Shown here piece after piece: positions 47,199 through 57,912 of a DNA stretch of 64,000 nucleotides (position 1 is the stretch's first letter; every line of letters starts with the position of its first letter). The notes below the pieces were generated by a model. It was not told the DNA's origin. It was given only the letters and a program-made list of their open reading frames with translations, and made no database searches. Source of the stretch: Jaltomata sinuosa (Eukaryota > Streptophyta > Magnoliopsida > Solanales > Solanaceae); assembly GCA_003996215.1 (NCBI GenBank), contig QJPP01001544.1:124001-188000 (forward strand), written 5' to 3'. The position numbers and the translations under genes are program-made.

Positions 47199-47720
47199 AT
47201 TACTATAAAGAATATGTATCCAATGCTGCATATTGATGACCTCTTTGATCAGTTCCAGGGTGCTGCCATGTTTTCTAAGATTGACTTGAGATCTAGCTAC
47301 CATTAGTTGAGGATTTGGGTAGCAAACAACCCTAAGATAGCCTTCAGGACTTGCTACGGCTATTACGAGTTTCTAGTGATGTCTTTTGGGTTAACCAATG
47401 CCCTAGCAACATTTATGGAATTGATAAATTACGTGTTCATACCGTATTTGGACTCCTTTGTGATAGTTTTCATTGATGATATTCTTGTTTACTTGAGGTG
47501 TAAGGAGGAGCACGAGCAATATTTGAGGATTGGTCTTCAGACCTTGAGAGATCAATGACTTTATGCTAAGTTTTCAAAGTGTGAGTTTTGGCTTGAGTTT
47601 GTAGCATTCTTGGGGCATGTGGTGTCCAAAGATGGGATTATGGTAGACCCAGCGAAGATTGAGGCAGTTCCTGATTGGGCTAGACATACTTTTTCTCCCA
47701 AGGTTTGTAGTTCATTGGGT
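47199..47720 (+). pseudogene. Element J reverse transcriptase, C-terminal half
   Basis: It starts within ITIKNMYPMLHIDDLFDQ and continues with MFSKIDLRSSYH, a TAG in place of Gln, then GYYEFLVMSFGLTNALATF and the active site VIVFIDDILVYL. A TGA follows TLRDQ where relatives have Arg or Gln. After CEFWLEFVAFLGHVVSKDGI the frame shifts near 47700. Confidence 0.88.
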
Positions 47721-48300
47721 TAGCTGGTTACTACAGATGCTTCATCGAGAACTTCTCTTCCATTGTAGTTCCACTGACTAGACTGACTAGGAAGCATGTC
47801 CCATTTTAGTGGTCCAATGAGTGTGAGGCAAGCTTTTTTAAGCTCATGCCTTAATGACTAAAGCTCCAATATTGACTCTTCCAGTTGTAGGTCAGGGGTT
47901 TATAGTTTATTGTGATGTATTAGGTATTTGATTGGGTTGTGTTCTAATGCAATAAAGTAGAGTGATAGCATATGCTTCTAGACAGCTGAAGGTGCATGAG
48001 CACAACTACCCCACTTATGACTTAGAGTTGGCAATGATAGTTTTTGCACTTAAGATTTGGAGGCATTACCTGTATGGTATGCATTGTGAGATATTCATCG
48101 ACTCTCATAGCCTACAGTACATTTTGAGCCAGAAAGATCTTAATTTGAGGCAGCGGAGGTGGCTTGAGTTGCTGAATGACTATTATTTACCATTGGGGTA
48201 AGGAAAATATGGTGGCATATGCTTTCAGCTGGAAGGCAATGAGTATGGGGAGTTTAGCTTTCTTATTAGTTTTTGAGAGACCATTGGCCTTGTACATCTA
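47721..48300 (+). pseudogene. Element J RNase H (broken)
   Basis: The open piece 47962-48201 has MIAYASRQLKVHEHNYPTYD, LELAMIVFALKIWRHYLYG and SLQYILSQKDLNLRQRRW. The upstream YCDAS block reads VYCDVLGI with a following break. The frame then shifts in the linker (LGKENMVAYAFSWKAM). Confidence 0.86.
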
Positions 48301-49862
48301 TTCCTTAGCAAATAGGTTGGTTTGACTTGATATTTCTTACCCTGCAAGGAATCTTGCTCAAGTTGAGGCTCAGTCTATGTTGTTAGATCAGATTCGAGAG
48401 TGGCAGTTTGAGGATAGTCAATTATGTGGGCTTTAAGATAAGGTGTTATGAGGTGAGGCTGGGAAGGCCTCCTTAGATTTAGAGGGTGTCTTGAGATTCG
48501 AGGGGCGTATTTGCATTCCGAGGATTGGTGACTTGATTTAGTTGATATTGTGGGAGGCTCATTATTCTAGATATTTCATTCATCCCGAGGAATCTAAGAT
48601 GTATAGAGACTTGAGGCAGCATTATTAGTGGAGCAAGATGAAGAGGGATATAGCAGAGTTCGTATCTCGGTGCTTGAACTATCAGCAGGTGAAGTTTAAG
48701 CACTTAAGACCTAGTGGTTCGCTTCAGAGATTACCCATTCTTGAGTGCAAATGGGAGTAGATTACTACTATGGATTTTGTGATTGGATTGCCACATATTT
48801 TTGGGGTTTTGATAATATTTGGGTCATTGTGGATTGGTTGACTAAGTCTGCTCACTTCCTACACGTTTAGTCTTCCTTTAGTGCCGAGAGGTTAGCCCAG
48901 ATTTATGTGCGAGAGATAGTCCATCTTCATAGTGTGTTAGTATCCATTATTTGAGATAGAGGTACTTAGTTAACCTTTCACTTTTGGAGGGCCTTTTAGG
49001 AGGAGTTGGGTACTCGGGTTGCTCTTAGCACAACATTTAACCCCTAGACCGATGGTTAGTCCGAGCGAACTATTCAGGTTTTAGAAGATATGCTTTAGGC
49101 TTATGTTATGGACTTTGGGGGTCAGCGGGACCAGCTTCTAACCTTAGCAGAGTTTGATTATAATAACAGCTAACATTCGAGTATTCATTTGGCTCCATTT
49201 GAGGAATTTTATGGTAGGCAGTGCAGGTCTTCTATTGGGTGGTTTGATGCTTTTGAGGTTAGGCAGCAGGATACTGATTTGTTGTGTGAGTCTTTGGATC
49301 AGGTTTGGGTGATTCAGGATAGGCTTTAAGAATCTTAGAGTAGATAGAAGAGTTATACTGACCGTAGGCTTCGTGCTTTAGAGTTTGGGGTTGGTGACTG
49401 TGTGTTCCTTCATGTGTCTCCTATGAAGGGCGTAATGAGATTTGGGAGGAGGGGCAAGCTTAGCCCCAGGTATATCTTGCCATTTGAGATTCTTCAATGA
49501 GTTGGTGATGTTGCTTATGAGTTAACCTTTCCTCCAGCTATTTCTGCTATTCATCCTATTTCCATATGTCGATTCTCTGTCATTACATTCCAGATGAGTC
49601 TCATATGCTTCAGTGGGATTCGGTCCAGTTGGATGATCGTTTGACTTTTAAGGAGGATCCACTAGCCATTTTAGCTAGGGATGTTAGGCAGTTGAGGTCT
49701 AGAGAGATTCCGATGGTTAAGGTGAAGTGGAGACATTGTCCAGTCGAGGAGGCTACCTGGGAGACCAAGCTTGATATATGGGACCAGTATCCTCACATAT
49801 TCCAGCCTTCAGGTACTACCCTTTTCTTAACTTTTGAGGATGAAAGTCCTTTTAGTAGTGGA
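48301..49862 (+). pseudogene. Element J integrase with chromodomain-like end (broken)
   Basis: Read across stops, it has the zinc-finger block (YSRYFIHPEESKMYRDL, CLNYQQVKFKH with one Cys changed), MDFVIGLPHIFG with the first Asp, and the Glu in SERTIQVLEDML. A TAG replaces Gln just before this Glu. The C-terminal piece 49566-49964 has RDVRQLRSREIPMVKVKWRH and PVEEATWETKLD, the chromodomain-like signature. The frame stays open through the polypurine tract into the LTR. Confidence 0.88.
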
Positions 49863-50339
49863 TGTTGTAAGGACCGTTTAGGTCATTTTCTTTGTTTCCA
49901 TGTTTTTCCATATTTTGGGCTTTTCCACAGCGGCTATAGGTCATTTATGACTTGCCAGGTCTAATAGTTTAGTTTTTGGGCAGTTCGTTTGTGTTTTAAG
50001 CCCATTTCCCTGTTTTGGAACTCTTAAAGCTAAAAGAGTTGACTTTGATCAACACTCAGAGTAAACGACCTTGGATGGAAATTCTATCAGTGTTGTTAGC
50101 TCCGAAATATTGACTTTGGGCTAGTGGGACCTTTAGTTTGGTCTCGAGGCTTTCGAACTAATTTTGGACTATTGGCTGGTTTTTAGTTAAAATAGAGTTT
50201 TGAGTGTGGGACCCATTTTTTATTAAAATGACCTTCGTTAGGAATTTCTTCAATTCTGTTAAGTCCAGAATATCATTTTTGGTAGGGTAGCATAGTTCAT
50301 TTGCGCGCATTAGATTCCCAATGAATCTTGAGGATCTAT
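49863..50339 (+). repeat. Element J 3' LTR, first part
   Basis: It begins TGTTGTAAGGACC right after TAGTAGTGGA, the same boundary phrase as in H and I. It is interrupted by K at 50340, and the remainder is not seen in the window. Confidence 0.82.
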
Positions 50340-50489
50340 TGATGTGCTAGTATTTTACAACACATTTTACACTTTTGACCAAAGAATAGACGTAAGTTCG
50401 CGAGCAACTGTTGTTAGATTGATGGTTCTTTGTGTTTATTTGCATGAAATTAAACCAAGGCCAAAAAGAACGAAAACTGTATTGAAAAA

Positions 50490-50830
50490 GATACTGTGAT
50501 GATTCAAGTGACAACCAATCACAGGCCTGACTAATCATCAAGTGAATCGCCACACCAAGGTAGAAGCAAGATTTTCAACAAAAAACTAGTGATGACTCAA
50601 AGTGACTGATCGTCACAAGAGTGATGAATCGCCACTTCATATATCAAGATACACAGTTAAGGAAGATCAACAGCTGTAGTTTGTGACGACTCAAGGTGAT
50701 GAGTCATCAAAAGTGTGATGAGTCATAATTCCAGTCGTCAAGATAAACATATTAGGAAGCTCAACTGGAGTTGGTGATGACTCAACTTGACGATCAGTCA
50801 CACTCCTGACGACTCATCAGTCAACCAATC
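50490..50830 (+). promoter_or_regulatory. Palindromic motif cluster in K U3
   Basis: About a dozen copies of short blocks such as GTGATGACTCAA, GATGAGTCATCA, GTGATGAGTCAT and GACGACTCATCAGTCA occur in both directions. Their core TGA(G/C)TCA resembles a bZIP-type site, although binding is only inference. The cluster ends about 55 bp before the TATA box. Confidence 0.62.
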
Positions 50831-50885
50831 ACAATGAAGGTGGCCAGATCCGATTCTACTTTTGGATTTAAATTTCCCTGACACT

Positions 50886-50893
50886 TATAAATA
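50886..50893 (+). promoter_or_regulatory. TATA box in K 5' LTR
   Basis: TATAAATA, near-consensus plant TATA box, between the motif cluster and an AT-rich leader. It would drive the K genomic RNA. Confidence 0.7.
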
Positions 50894-51816
50894 CTGAGTT
50901 TAGGGTTTAGAATCTTATCTTTGATTTTTGGATATTTTCTCTTCTTCAAAAATGCATATGTTATATATTTTTGTCTTCCAAGTATTGCAAGCTTTGGGTT
51001 TCCAAACAATTTCTTAAGTTTTAGTCAAGATTTGAAGTTTTGGATTTCATTGTTGTAAGGATTCTTCTTTCAATTATGAATTCTATTGCTTTCTTCATCT
51101 CAAAAACTATGAGTGGCTAAAAACACCACAACTAGGGTTGTGGGATTCATGGCAAAATAATGAGTTATGGTTGATTTGGTATTGGGTTTGTATTATATAC
51201 ATTAATGTGTTGTTATTCGTTCATTTTAATAGATTTCTAATAGTTGTAAACATTAGAACAAGCCCTAGGTTTAACCTGCTTGAAATAAGAGGTTAAAAAC
51301 AAGGAAAAAATAAGGATTCAGAGTTTCTAACCTCTATCTAATGAATAATTCTCTAGCGAGATTAATCAACTTGAGGCAAAAATTGAGTTCCGTATTTCAA
51401 TCTTTTCAAGTTCGAATGAATTGAAGGGAAAATCGTCTATTTGGGTTGAGAAACATTTATACGTACTTTTGAATTCAATTGCTTTACATTATTTGTGTGA
51501 AATGAATCTGTATCAATATTAACCCAAAGTTGTTATAAAGTCATGGTGAATGCATCCCTAGTTTGCTTTCTCTGTTGATTCATATTAAGTTTAAATTATC
51601 ATTTGCTACTTAAACAAGTCAAACATTGACTTATAATTGCTCGTTACAAAACCACCCATTTTTTCGGAAATCATAGACTAATAGTCACTTAAGCCATAAA
51701 TGAATTCATATTTACCATATTCCTCGGGATCCGACCCCAACATTTGTTTGGATAATATATTTGACAATGACCGCTTATGCTTCTTAATGGAGGTATAATT
51801 TGCGCGTATCAAATTT

Positions 51817-51833
51817 TGGCGCCATTGTTTGAG
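51817..51833 (+). other. Element K primer-binding site (tRNA-Asp type)
   Basis: TGGCGCCATTGTTTGAG, five bases after the LTR end. The first seven bases match the tRNA-Asp complement exactly and the rest more loosely. Confidence 0.78.
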
Positions 51834-51938
51834 AATACGATTGTCTATTAAGTTTGTTATGTTTATTTGACTCTTAGTCATATTTCCTAATTTTACTTTT
51901 ATTTGTTGCTTTTATGACTGCAGGGTACAAATTTATTC

Positions 51939-52838
51939 ATGCCAAGTACCCGACGCTCGGGGGAACCAGTGTTACCATACGACCTTGACCTTGCTAGGAC
52001 TTTAAGACTAAATATGAATGCACAACAACATGAAGCAACAAGGATTCAACAACTTGTTGTTGATCAACAGAAACTTAACAATGTTAACAATAAGGATGAT
52101 GCCGTTTTGGGTGATGACGTTGATATAGATAACGCTGACAATATTGCCCCAGCGGACCAAAGGCAGCGACAAAGGGGTAGAGGTTGACAACAATGCATGC
52201 CCTTTGAGATAAATGACAAAGAGGATGTCGACCTAGATGGGGTTTGTGTGACTAGGGCCATTGTTCTTCCCCCACTAGCCCCTGGTGCCAAGTTCAATAC
52301 CATCAGCACTATGATTCAGCTACTGAACCTGAAGGGTCTATTTAGGGGGTGGCTTGTGATGATCCTAACATGCATCTAATAAATTTTGTTGGAATATGCA
52401 AGTCCTTCGAATTGCCAGGAGTTAGTCAAAATGCCACTCGATTGAGGTTGTTTCCACTGTCTTTATCTAGAGTGGCAACATTGTGGTTAACTGAGTTGAC
52501 ACTGGATTCTATCACAAACTGGAGTCAGCTAAAATGAGCTTTCCTACAAAGGTTCTTGCCGCCCTCCAGGATGTTATAGTTGAGGGATGAAATCAGAAAT
52601 TTCTGGCATCAACCGCAAGAAGCATTACATGAAACGTGGTTGAGATTCAAGAAGAAGTTGACCCGGTGCCCAAATCATCAGCTTCCAGATGAAGTTTTTG
52701 ATGCAAACTTTCTATAGGTCACTGAACTCGGCTACCAAAACAACAGTTGACAATGCTGCAGGAGGAGAATTTATGGGACTTACTTTTGCTGATGTGATGG
52801 TGATCTTAGATAGGCTCAAAAAAACTAATAGAGAATTG
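51939..52838 (+). pseudogene. Element K gag (Athila-like, broken)
   Basis: The start is the ATG at 51939 (MPSTRRSGEPVLPYDLD), just after a TGACTGCAGGG phrase that resembles a splice acceptor. A stop follows RGRG and the gag core resumes in other frames: DDPNMHLINFVGICKSFELP, NATRLRLFPLSLSRVATLWL and the FLPPSRM and HETWLRFKKKLTRCPNHQ blocks up to 52680. The end (ADVMVILDRL-like) reaches 52830, where the element is truncated. Confidence 0.87.
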
Positions 52839-52986
52839 TGTTGACACCTAATTTTATTCCACCTTTTCGTCATTTTACTCATTCGAGCGTCTATTTTATT
52901 GATGAGGCTAAAAATGCTATTTTTTTACTTATTCTTATAAGATTTTATGTTATTAAATATTATTCACATTATTTTAGTGTCATATT
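52839..52986 (+). repeat. Element L: LTR tip fragment
   Basis: A TGTTGACACCTAATTTTATT start appears abruptly after the K gag. This looks like the first 150 bp of another LTR family, but only a short piece remains before the microsatellite. No second copy is present, so the call is tentative. Confidence 0.45.
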
Positions 52987-53010
52987 ATGATTATTATTAT
53001 AATAATAATA

Positions 53011-53059
<49 letters not shown>
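52987..53059. repeat. ATT microsatellite at the left edge of I
   Basis: A run of about 24 ATT units (with a short AAT stretch first) ends exactly where the I LTR begins (TGTCACGACC). The minus-strand 3' end of I was therefore joined to, or grew next to, this tract. Confidence 0.95.
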
Positions 53060-53060
<1 letters not shown>

Positions 53061-55722
53061 GTCACGACCCGATTTCTCGGTCATGATGGCACCTACAACT
53101 CCTCAGTAGGCGAACCAATCACCGTAGCCCAGAACGGTTAGTAATGGGCTACCTTCTAATAGTTAAGCGGAAGAACAAATAAATAAGCGGAAGCAAGGGA
53201 ACAAAATGAATAAACTGGACAACCGGAGTAATATAAATACAAAGAGGAAGCTAAACCAACCCAAAACCTGGTATCATAGTGTGTAAGAGCCAAACTAAAA
53301 CAGGAGTACAATAGGTACAAAATAAATATATATATGATGTCTCCGAAACTACAAGAGTACAAAATACATCAAGGATAAACTAAAGTCAAGATCTGAAAGC
53401 CAATAGCTCACCCTTAGTCTGGATGATCCAAAAAATAGCTGCCCGCACGAATCTCCAGCGCTCTAACGGCGATGGCCCATACCAGGATCTACACTAGAAG
53501 ATGCAGGGGGGTAGGATGAGCACAAAATGTGAAGCATAAGGTACCCAGTAGGTATCATAGGCCAACTGGGCACATATAAAGTAAAAGAGCAATAGAAGAC
53601 AGACTAGAAGTAAACAGTCACGACAATCAACGGTAAAGCACACAGGAACTAGCCCAGAGGGAAGACAAAAGAAAGCAACAGGCAAGGCTAGCAAAGAGAG
53701 TATATTCATGGCAAACATAGGTGAAAGTAGTAACGATGCACCTAGGATCCTCGCAACAACAGTATATATGCATAAGTCTAGAAATGGATGGTATAACGGT
53801 AACCTCAAGCATAAGGAATGGGAGAGAAGTGTAGAGTAGACATGCTCGGAAATAGTAAATAATAGCCACACTAATCACCACAATATCATTCCAGAAACCA
53901 ACAGCCCCGTTGTAACCAAGGACTGACCGCACTAATTGCGACCATCTCAATCCAGAAACCAACAGCCCCGTTGTAACCAACCGTTCACTCAAGACAAAAT
54001 TAATGATGATAAGACTCTAGCTACCGTCCCTCGGCCACTCATACAAACGAGGAATGCAAACAAGTGAAAAAAAAACCTCCGGCATCCCATACTATTGGAG
54101 CGTACAATCAATAATCAACAGACAAGGGTGGTACCTCAGGCAGATGAATGATATGATGCCATGCTAAGTAAAAGTGATCCAAGTACCGTATGTCACCCAC
54201 TTCCGGCAACCTATAAGGCCCACTAGAGAGGATCCATGGAAGGTCCCACTGGTATACCAATACTGCACCGTATACCCTCCCTCCAGCATCCGCAACTCGC
54301 AGCTGCTGTTCCGTAACGGCAAGGTCCATGGAGGTCCCCGACCAACATTCTAGATGCCCCATATCCTCAAAATAATCCACAAGTAAAGCTACCTGGAGGG
54401 TATCCAAGTCTAAAATAGTAAGCCCAAAAGCTCTAGTACTCAGCCCCGCCTAGTCCAACAATACCCCTGATGCTGTAGTATAAAAGTAAGGCACCCGACC
54501 CCATTGAGCCCAGAAAAGTGGAACTATAGATAAAAATAGCTTTTAGAACTTTCCTTACCCCAAGAGGATCCACAAGACAAGTCAAAACCATTTCCAATTC
54601 ATTTCCGTAAAAAATGGGCCCCCCGGGCCATGCAAAGTTTAGAAAATAATTCCAGAAGGCCCAAAGCTAAACCGTAGTAAAACGTGGGAAAACCTCTTTA
54701 TATGCATGGAAATGGCATGATCAAACACACAATAGCCACCCTGCACTCACAATCAACCTATCGGCCCTGCACAGGCTCCAAAGCTACTCATCAAGCATAA
54801 CCAGCCTAGCAGGATAATTCTATGTCCGGGACTCGCGGATATTCCGAATGATCCCATTGTCTATGTTCCAGAGTCAACAAGGCCTCACAGGACCACAAGG
54901 GTAATAATTTCAGTTAACGAGAATACTACACGCAACGGAGGAAAGAACAGAATGGATCATGGAAAAGCAGTCAGGGTCTGTGCTACCAACCTAATAACTC
55001 AACCCAAGGATGCCAACTAGTACAATTTTACCTGATATATGCGAAGTCTAGGGAGTTAAGCCTTAACCTACCTGTCGTCCAATGACAAGCTGCGGGAACG
55101 ACAATATCCGAGGTTAAGCTACTCCGAGAAGCTTTGAACGAGAATCAAACTATCAAATTCACAGATAAGACGTTAAGACGAGTCCAACGGTACCCATATT
55201 GCTACAATTGTAGCCGGGTCAATATCCGGGTCAAAAGTGGGTCTGCGGGGCCCACAACTCAAAACCCAAAATGAAAAGAATCATGATGACCCCAACGATG
55301 CCAAGGAGGCATGCTCCAAATTTGAGCACAAATGGCCAAGGAAAAGGGCATCAAAACAGCCCACAAAGGTTGGGGTTTAAGTAGTGGAATTCCGGAAAAA
55401 TAAAACGGAAATTGGGCAAGAATTACCTACCACAAAGGCAAAAACCCGAGTCAAGAAGGATAATTTACCACTCCCACGAGCATGCACCAACTGGACGGCA
55501 AGAATTCACAAGCAAAAGCTCAAGCTTACTGAAGGGCATCAATGGAGGTTTTAAGAAATTTCAAGAGAAGAGGGAGCTGACCAAACGACGAAGAAGTGCG
55601 GAAAATCCACCCACAATCGACTTCCCAAGGCTTGGAATCAATATAGAGCAAATTGTTTGAGAGAATTTAGAGTTTAGAGTGAGAAAAAGTGAGAGAGAAT
55701 GCTGGAAAAACAAACTCCCAGC

Positions 55723-55730
55723 TTTATATA
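55723..55730 (-). promoter_or_regulatory. TATA box in I 3' LTR
   Basis: TATATAAA on the minus strand, followed by AGCTGGGAG. F has TATAAATAG at the aligned place. Confidence 0.7.
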
Positions 55731-55741
55731 GCTGCTGGAAA

Positions 55742-55855
55742 ATGGCCAGCGCCATCGGTGCTAGGCCAGCGCCAACGACGCTGAAGGGGTGGTAGGCGCC
55801 TCGGCGTTATTGCGCTGACCTTGGTGCGATTGCGCTGAAGGATGGCATGCAACTA
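55742..55855 (-). promoter_or_regulatory. Palindromic motif cluster in I U3
   Basis: GC-rich block with repeated GGCCAGCGCC, GCGCTGACC, GCGCTGAAGG and GGCGCCTCGGCGTT words in an otherwise AT-rich LTR. It ends about 12 bp before the TATA box. Confidence 0.62.
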
Positions 55856-56520
55856 TTTTCTGCAATTTCTCTAACACTCCACGGTGTGTTTCGGGCACAA
55901 TCAAAAATCGATATTCAAAAACCAATAGTGTAAACAGAGTGGAAACGACATTCTGGACTCAACTGAATCGATGAAACTCCCATATAAGGTCGTTTCAGAG
56001 AAATTTTGATCCAAGACAACACCAACGAAAAGGAACTCAAGGGCTTGAAATGAGTCTGGCACACCCGGAACCCGAATAAACCACCTTTCTGGCCTAAACT
56101 CAACATTCCTGTGCTGATGGAATCATCGAATTTCAAACCGACACTCCGATCATCGAAAGTCACCCGAAGTTGCACCTTCAATACCTAATGGCCTGAAAAT
56201 TGAGAAATCCATACAAAACCCACACGGGAAGTCCCCAGGCCTCAACTAAAGGTCTAAGTAGACCAAACTCATTGCTCCAGAGCTAACGGAACTGTCAGAA
56301 TTCAATTCCGATCACGTTAGCTAAGAATGTTGACCAAAGTCAATGATATTCTATGTTTAAGCTCTAAAACAGGCAAACGATCAAAACGAACAAACGAACG
56401 GCCAGGGCACTGAACCACCGGTCCCAGCAAGCCATAAATGACTTGGGGCCGCTAGATAAAGGCTCTAAGAGTGCAATTAATGCATAAACGCAAAGATGAC
56501 CGGAAGGGTCATCATAACAT

Positions 56521-56816
56521 CCACTACTAAAAAGACTTTCATCCTCGAAAATCAAGAAGAAGGGAGTACCTGAAGGCTCGAACAACTGCGGATACTGAGT
56601 ACGCAACTCACTCTCAGTCTCCCAAGTAGCCTCCTCGACCGGACGGTGCCTCCACTGAACTTTCACAACTGGAATCTCCCTAGATCTCAACCTCCTGATA
56701 TCTATGGCCAAAATAGCTATAGGTTCCTTAACAAATGATAACCTCTCATCCAAATGAACAGAATCCCAATGCAACATGAGACTTATTTGGTACATATCGG
56801 CATAACATTGAGACAT
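56521..56816 (-). pseudogene. Element I chromodomain-like C-terminus
   Basis: The piece 56816-56364 has FVKEPIAILAIDIRRLRSRE, VVKVQWRHRPVEEATWETES and YPQLFEPSGTPFFLIFEDES. This fits the C-terminal chromodomain-like module of Tekay-type chromoviruses, which is thought to guide insertion into heterochromatin. A frameshift near 56790 separates it from the rest of integrase. The frame remains open across the polypurine tract and about 50 codons into the LTR. Confidence 0.82.
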
Positions 56817-57912
56817 GGAACACTGGGTGAATAGCTGAAAACTTCGGAGGCAAGGCTAACATGTAGGCAACTCTACCAACCCTATGCAGAATCTCAAATG
56901 GCCTAATGAACCTGGGGCTAAGCTTGCCTCTCCAACAAAATCTCATCACGCCCTTCACGTGCGATACACGAAGTAAAACCAGGTCTCCAACACTGAACTC
57001 CAAGGATCGAAGTCTACGATCATTGTAGCTCTTTTGCCTACTCTGGGCCGCTCCAAGTCTATCCTAGATCAAACAAACTCGATCCAAGGAATCTCTATGC
57101 AAATCTGTACTCTGCGATCTGGACTCTAACCCATCAAACCAACCAATGGGCGATATGCAACGCCTACCATACAAAGCCTCATAAGGTGTCATGCCAATGC
57201 TCGAATGGAAGCTATTATTATACGCAAACTCAGCCAAAGGCACAAACTGATCCCATGAACCCCCAAAGTCAAGTACACAGGCCCGAAGCATGTCCTTCAG
57301 GACCTGAATGGTCCTCTTGGACTGGCCATCTGTTTGGGGGTGGAATGCAGTACTAAGCTGAACCTCCATACCCAAATCCTTCTATATAGCTCTCCAAAAC
57401 TGAGATGTGAATTGAGTGTCGCGGTCTGAAATGATAGAAGTTGGGACCCCATGAAATCGTACAATCTCACGAATGTAGATATGAGCTAACCTCACTGCCC
57501 TGTAGGAAGTCTGAACCGGCAAGAAATGCGTTGACTTAGTCAGCCTACCCACGATCACCCAAATGGAATCAAACCTCCGAGTAGTACGAGGCAAACCAAT
57601 AACAAAGTCCATAGTAATACCTTCCCACTTTCACTCAGGAATGGGAAGTCGCTGCATCAAGCCACCCGATCTCATGTGCTCGAACTTAATCTGCTGACAT
57701 ATAAAGCACCGAGATACAAACTCTACCACATCCTGCTTCATGCCACCCCACCAGTAAAGCTGCCTCAGATCTCTATATATCTTAACTGCGCCAGGATGAA
57801 TGGAGTATCTGGAACAATATGCCTCACGGAGTATCAACTGTATCAAATCACCAACTCTCGGAACAAAAAGTCGACCCTCAAACTTCAGAACACCATCAGA
57901 ACCCAGAAAGGC
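56790..57912 (-). pseudogene. Element I integrase
   Basis: It has the zinc-finger block (first His of the HYSRYSIHPG-type motif is Tyr here; CFICQQ intact), MDFVIGLPRTTRRFDSIWVI with the first Asp, ISDRDTQFTSQFW with the second Asp, and DGQSKRTIQVLKDML, where the third catalytic residue Glu is Lys. YNNSFHSSIGMTPYEALYGR and GVMRFCWRGKLSPRFIRPFE follow. Nonsense codons are at 57631-57633, 57382-57384 and 57064-57066; the frame is otherwise continuous. Confidence 0.92.

Larger units (their letters stand above)
47196..50339 (+). mobile_element. Element J: Ty3/gypsy chromovirus 3' part, plus strand
   Basis: It carries the second half of RT, RNase H, integrase with chromodomain-like end and the first 477 bp of a 3' LTR. 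The left part is cut by E, and the LTR is cut by K at 50340. Many stops are TAG at Gln positions. The LTR starts TGTTGTAAGGACC and is related to, but clearly different from, F and I LTRs. Confidence 0.87.
50340..51811 (+). repeat. Element K 5' LTR
   Basis: It starts TGATGTGCTAGTATTTTAC and ends GCGTATCA. Its start resembles the D/E LTR start (TGATAAGTTGGTAATCTAC) in layout. A cluster of GTGATGACTCA/TGAGTCATC motifs lies at 50490-50830, followed by a TATA box at 50886-50893. Small ORFs on the minus strand are accidental. Confidence 0.87.
50340..52838 (+). mobile_element. Element K: Athila-like element, 5' LTR and gag only, plus strand
   Basis: A 1472-bp 5' LTR (50340-51811), a tRNA-Asp type primer site and a broken gag remain. 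It is cut after the gag core by the LTR tip L. It sits inside the J LTR. No pol is visible. Confidence 0.87.
53060..56519 (-). repeat. Element I 3' LTR
   Basis: The right edge is the LTR start TGTTATGATGACC on the minus strand, and the left edge is TGTCACGACC. U3 carries the GCGCTG/CAGCGC motif cluster (55742-55855) and a TATA box (55723-55730). A 29-bp phrase (CCAGAAACCAACAGCCCCG core) occurs twice, at 53890-53918 and 53951-53979. ORFs at 53494-53992, 54108-54407, 55412-55660 and 55915-56181 are not conserved in the 5' LTR. Confidence 0.9.

Noticed and set aside
6710..50339. B and J as two halves of one plus-strand element split by everything between them
   Set aside because: Both fragments contain RT active-site and RNase H blocks, so they overlap in the protein and cannot be halves of one copy.
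50490..50830. Tandem satellite in K
   Set aside because: The motif copies vary in spacing and direction; there is no constant monomer.
51900..51945. Phrase TTATGACTGCAGGG before K gag as proof of splicing
   Set aside because: It resembles a 3' splice site, but no donor can be identified with confidence, so I mention it only as a possibility.
53494..53992. Two overlapping minus-strand ORFs (125 and 121 codons) with hydrophobic stretches as membrane proteins
   Set aside because: They are inside the I LTR; the other LTR lacks part of the region and shows no conserved frame.
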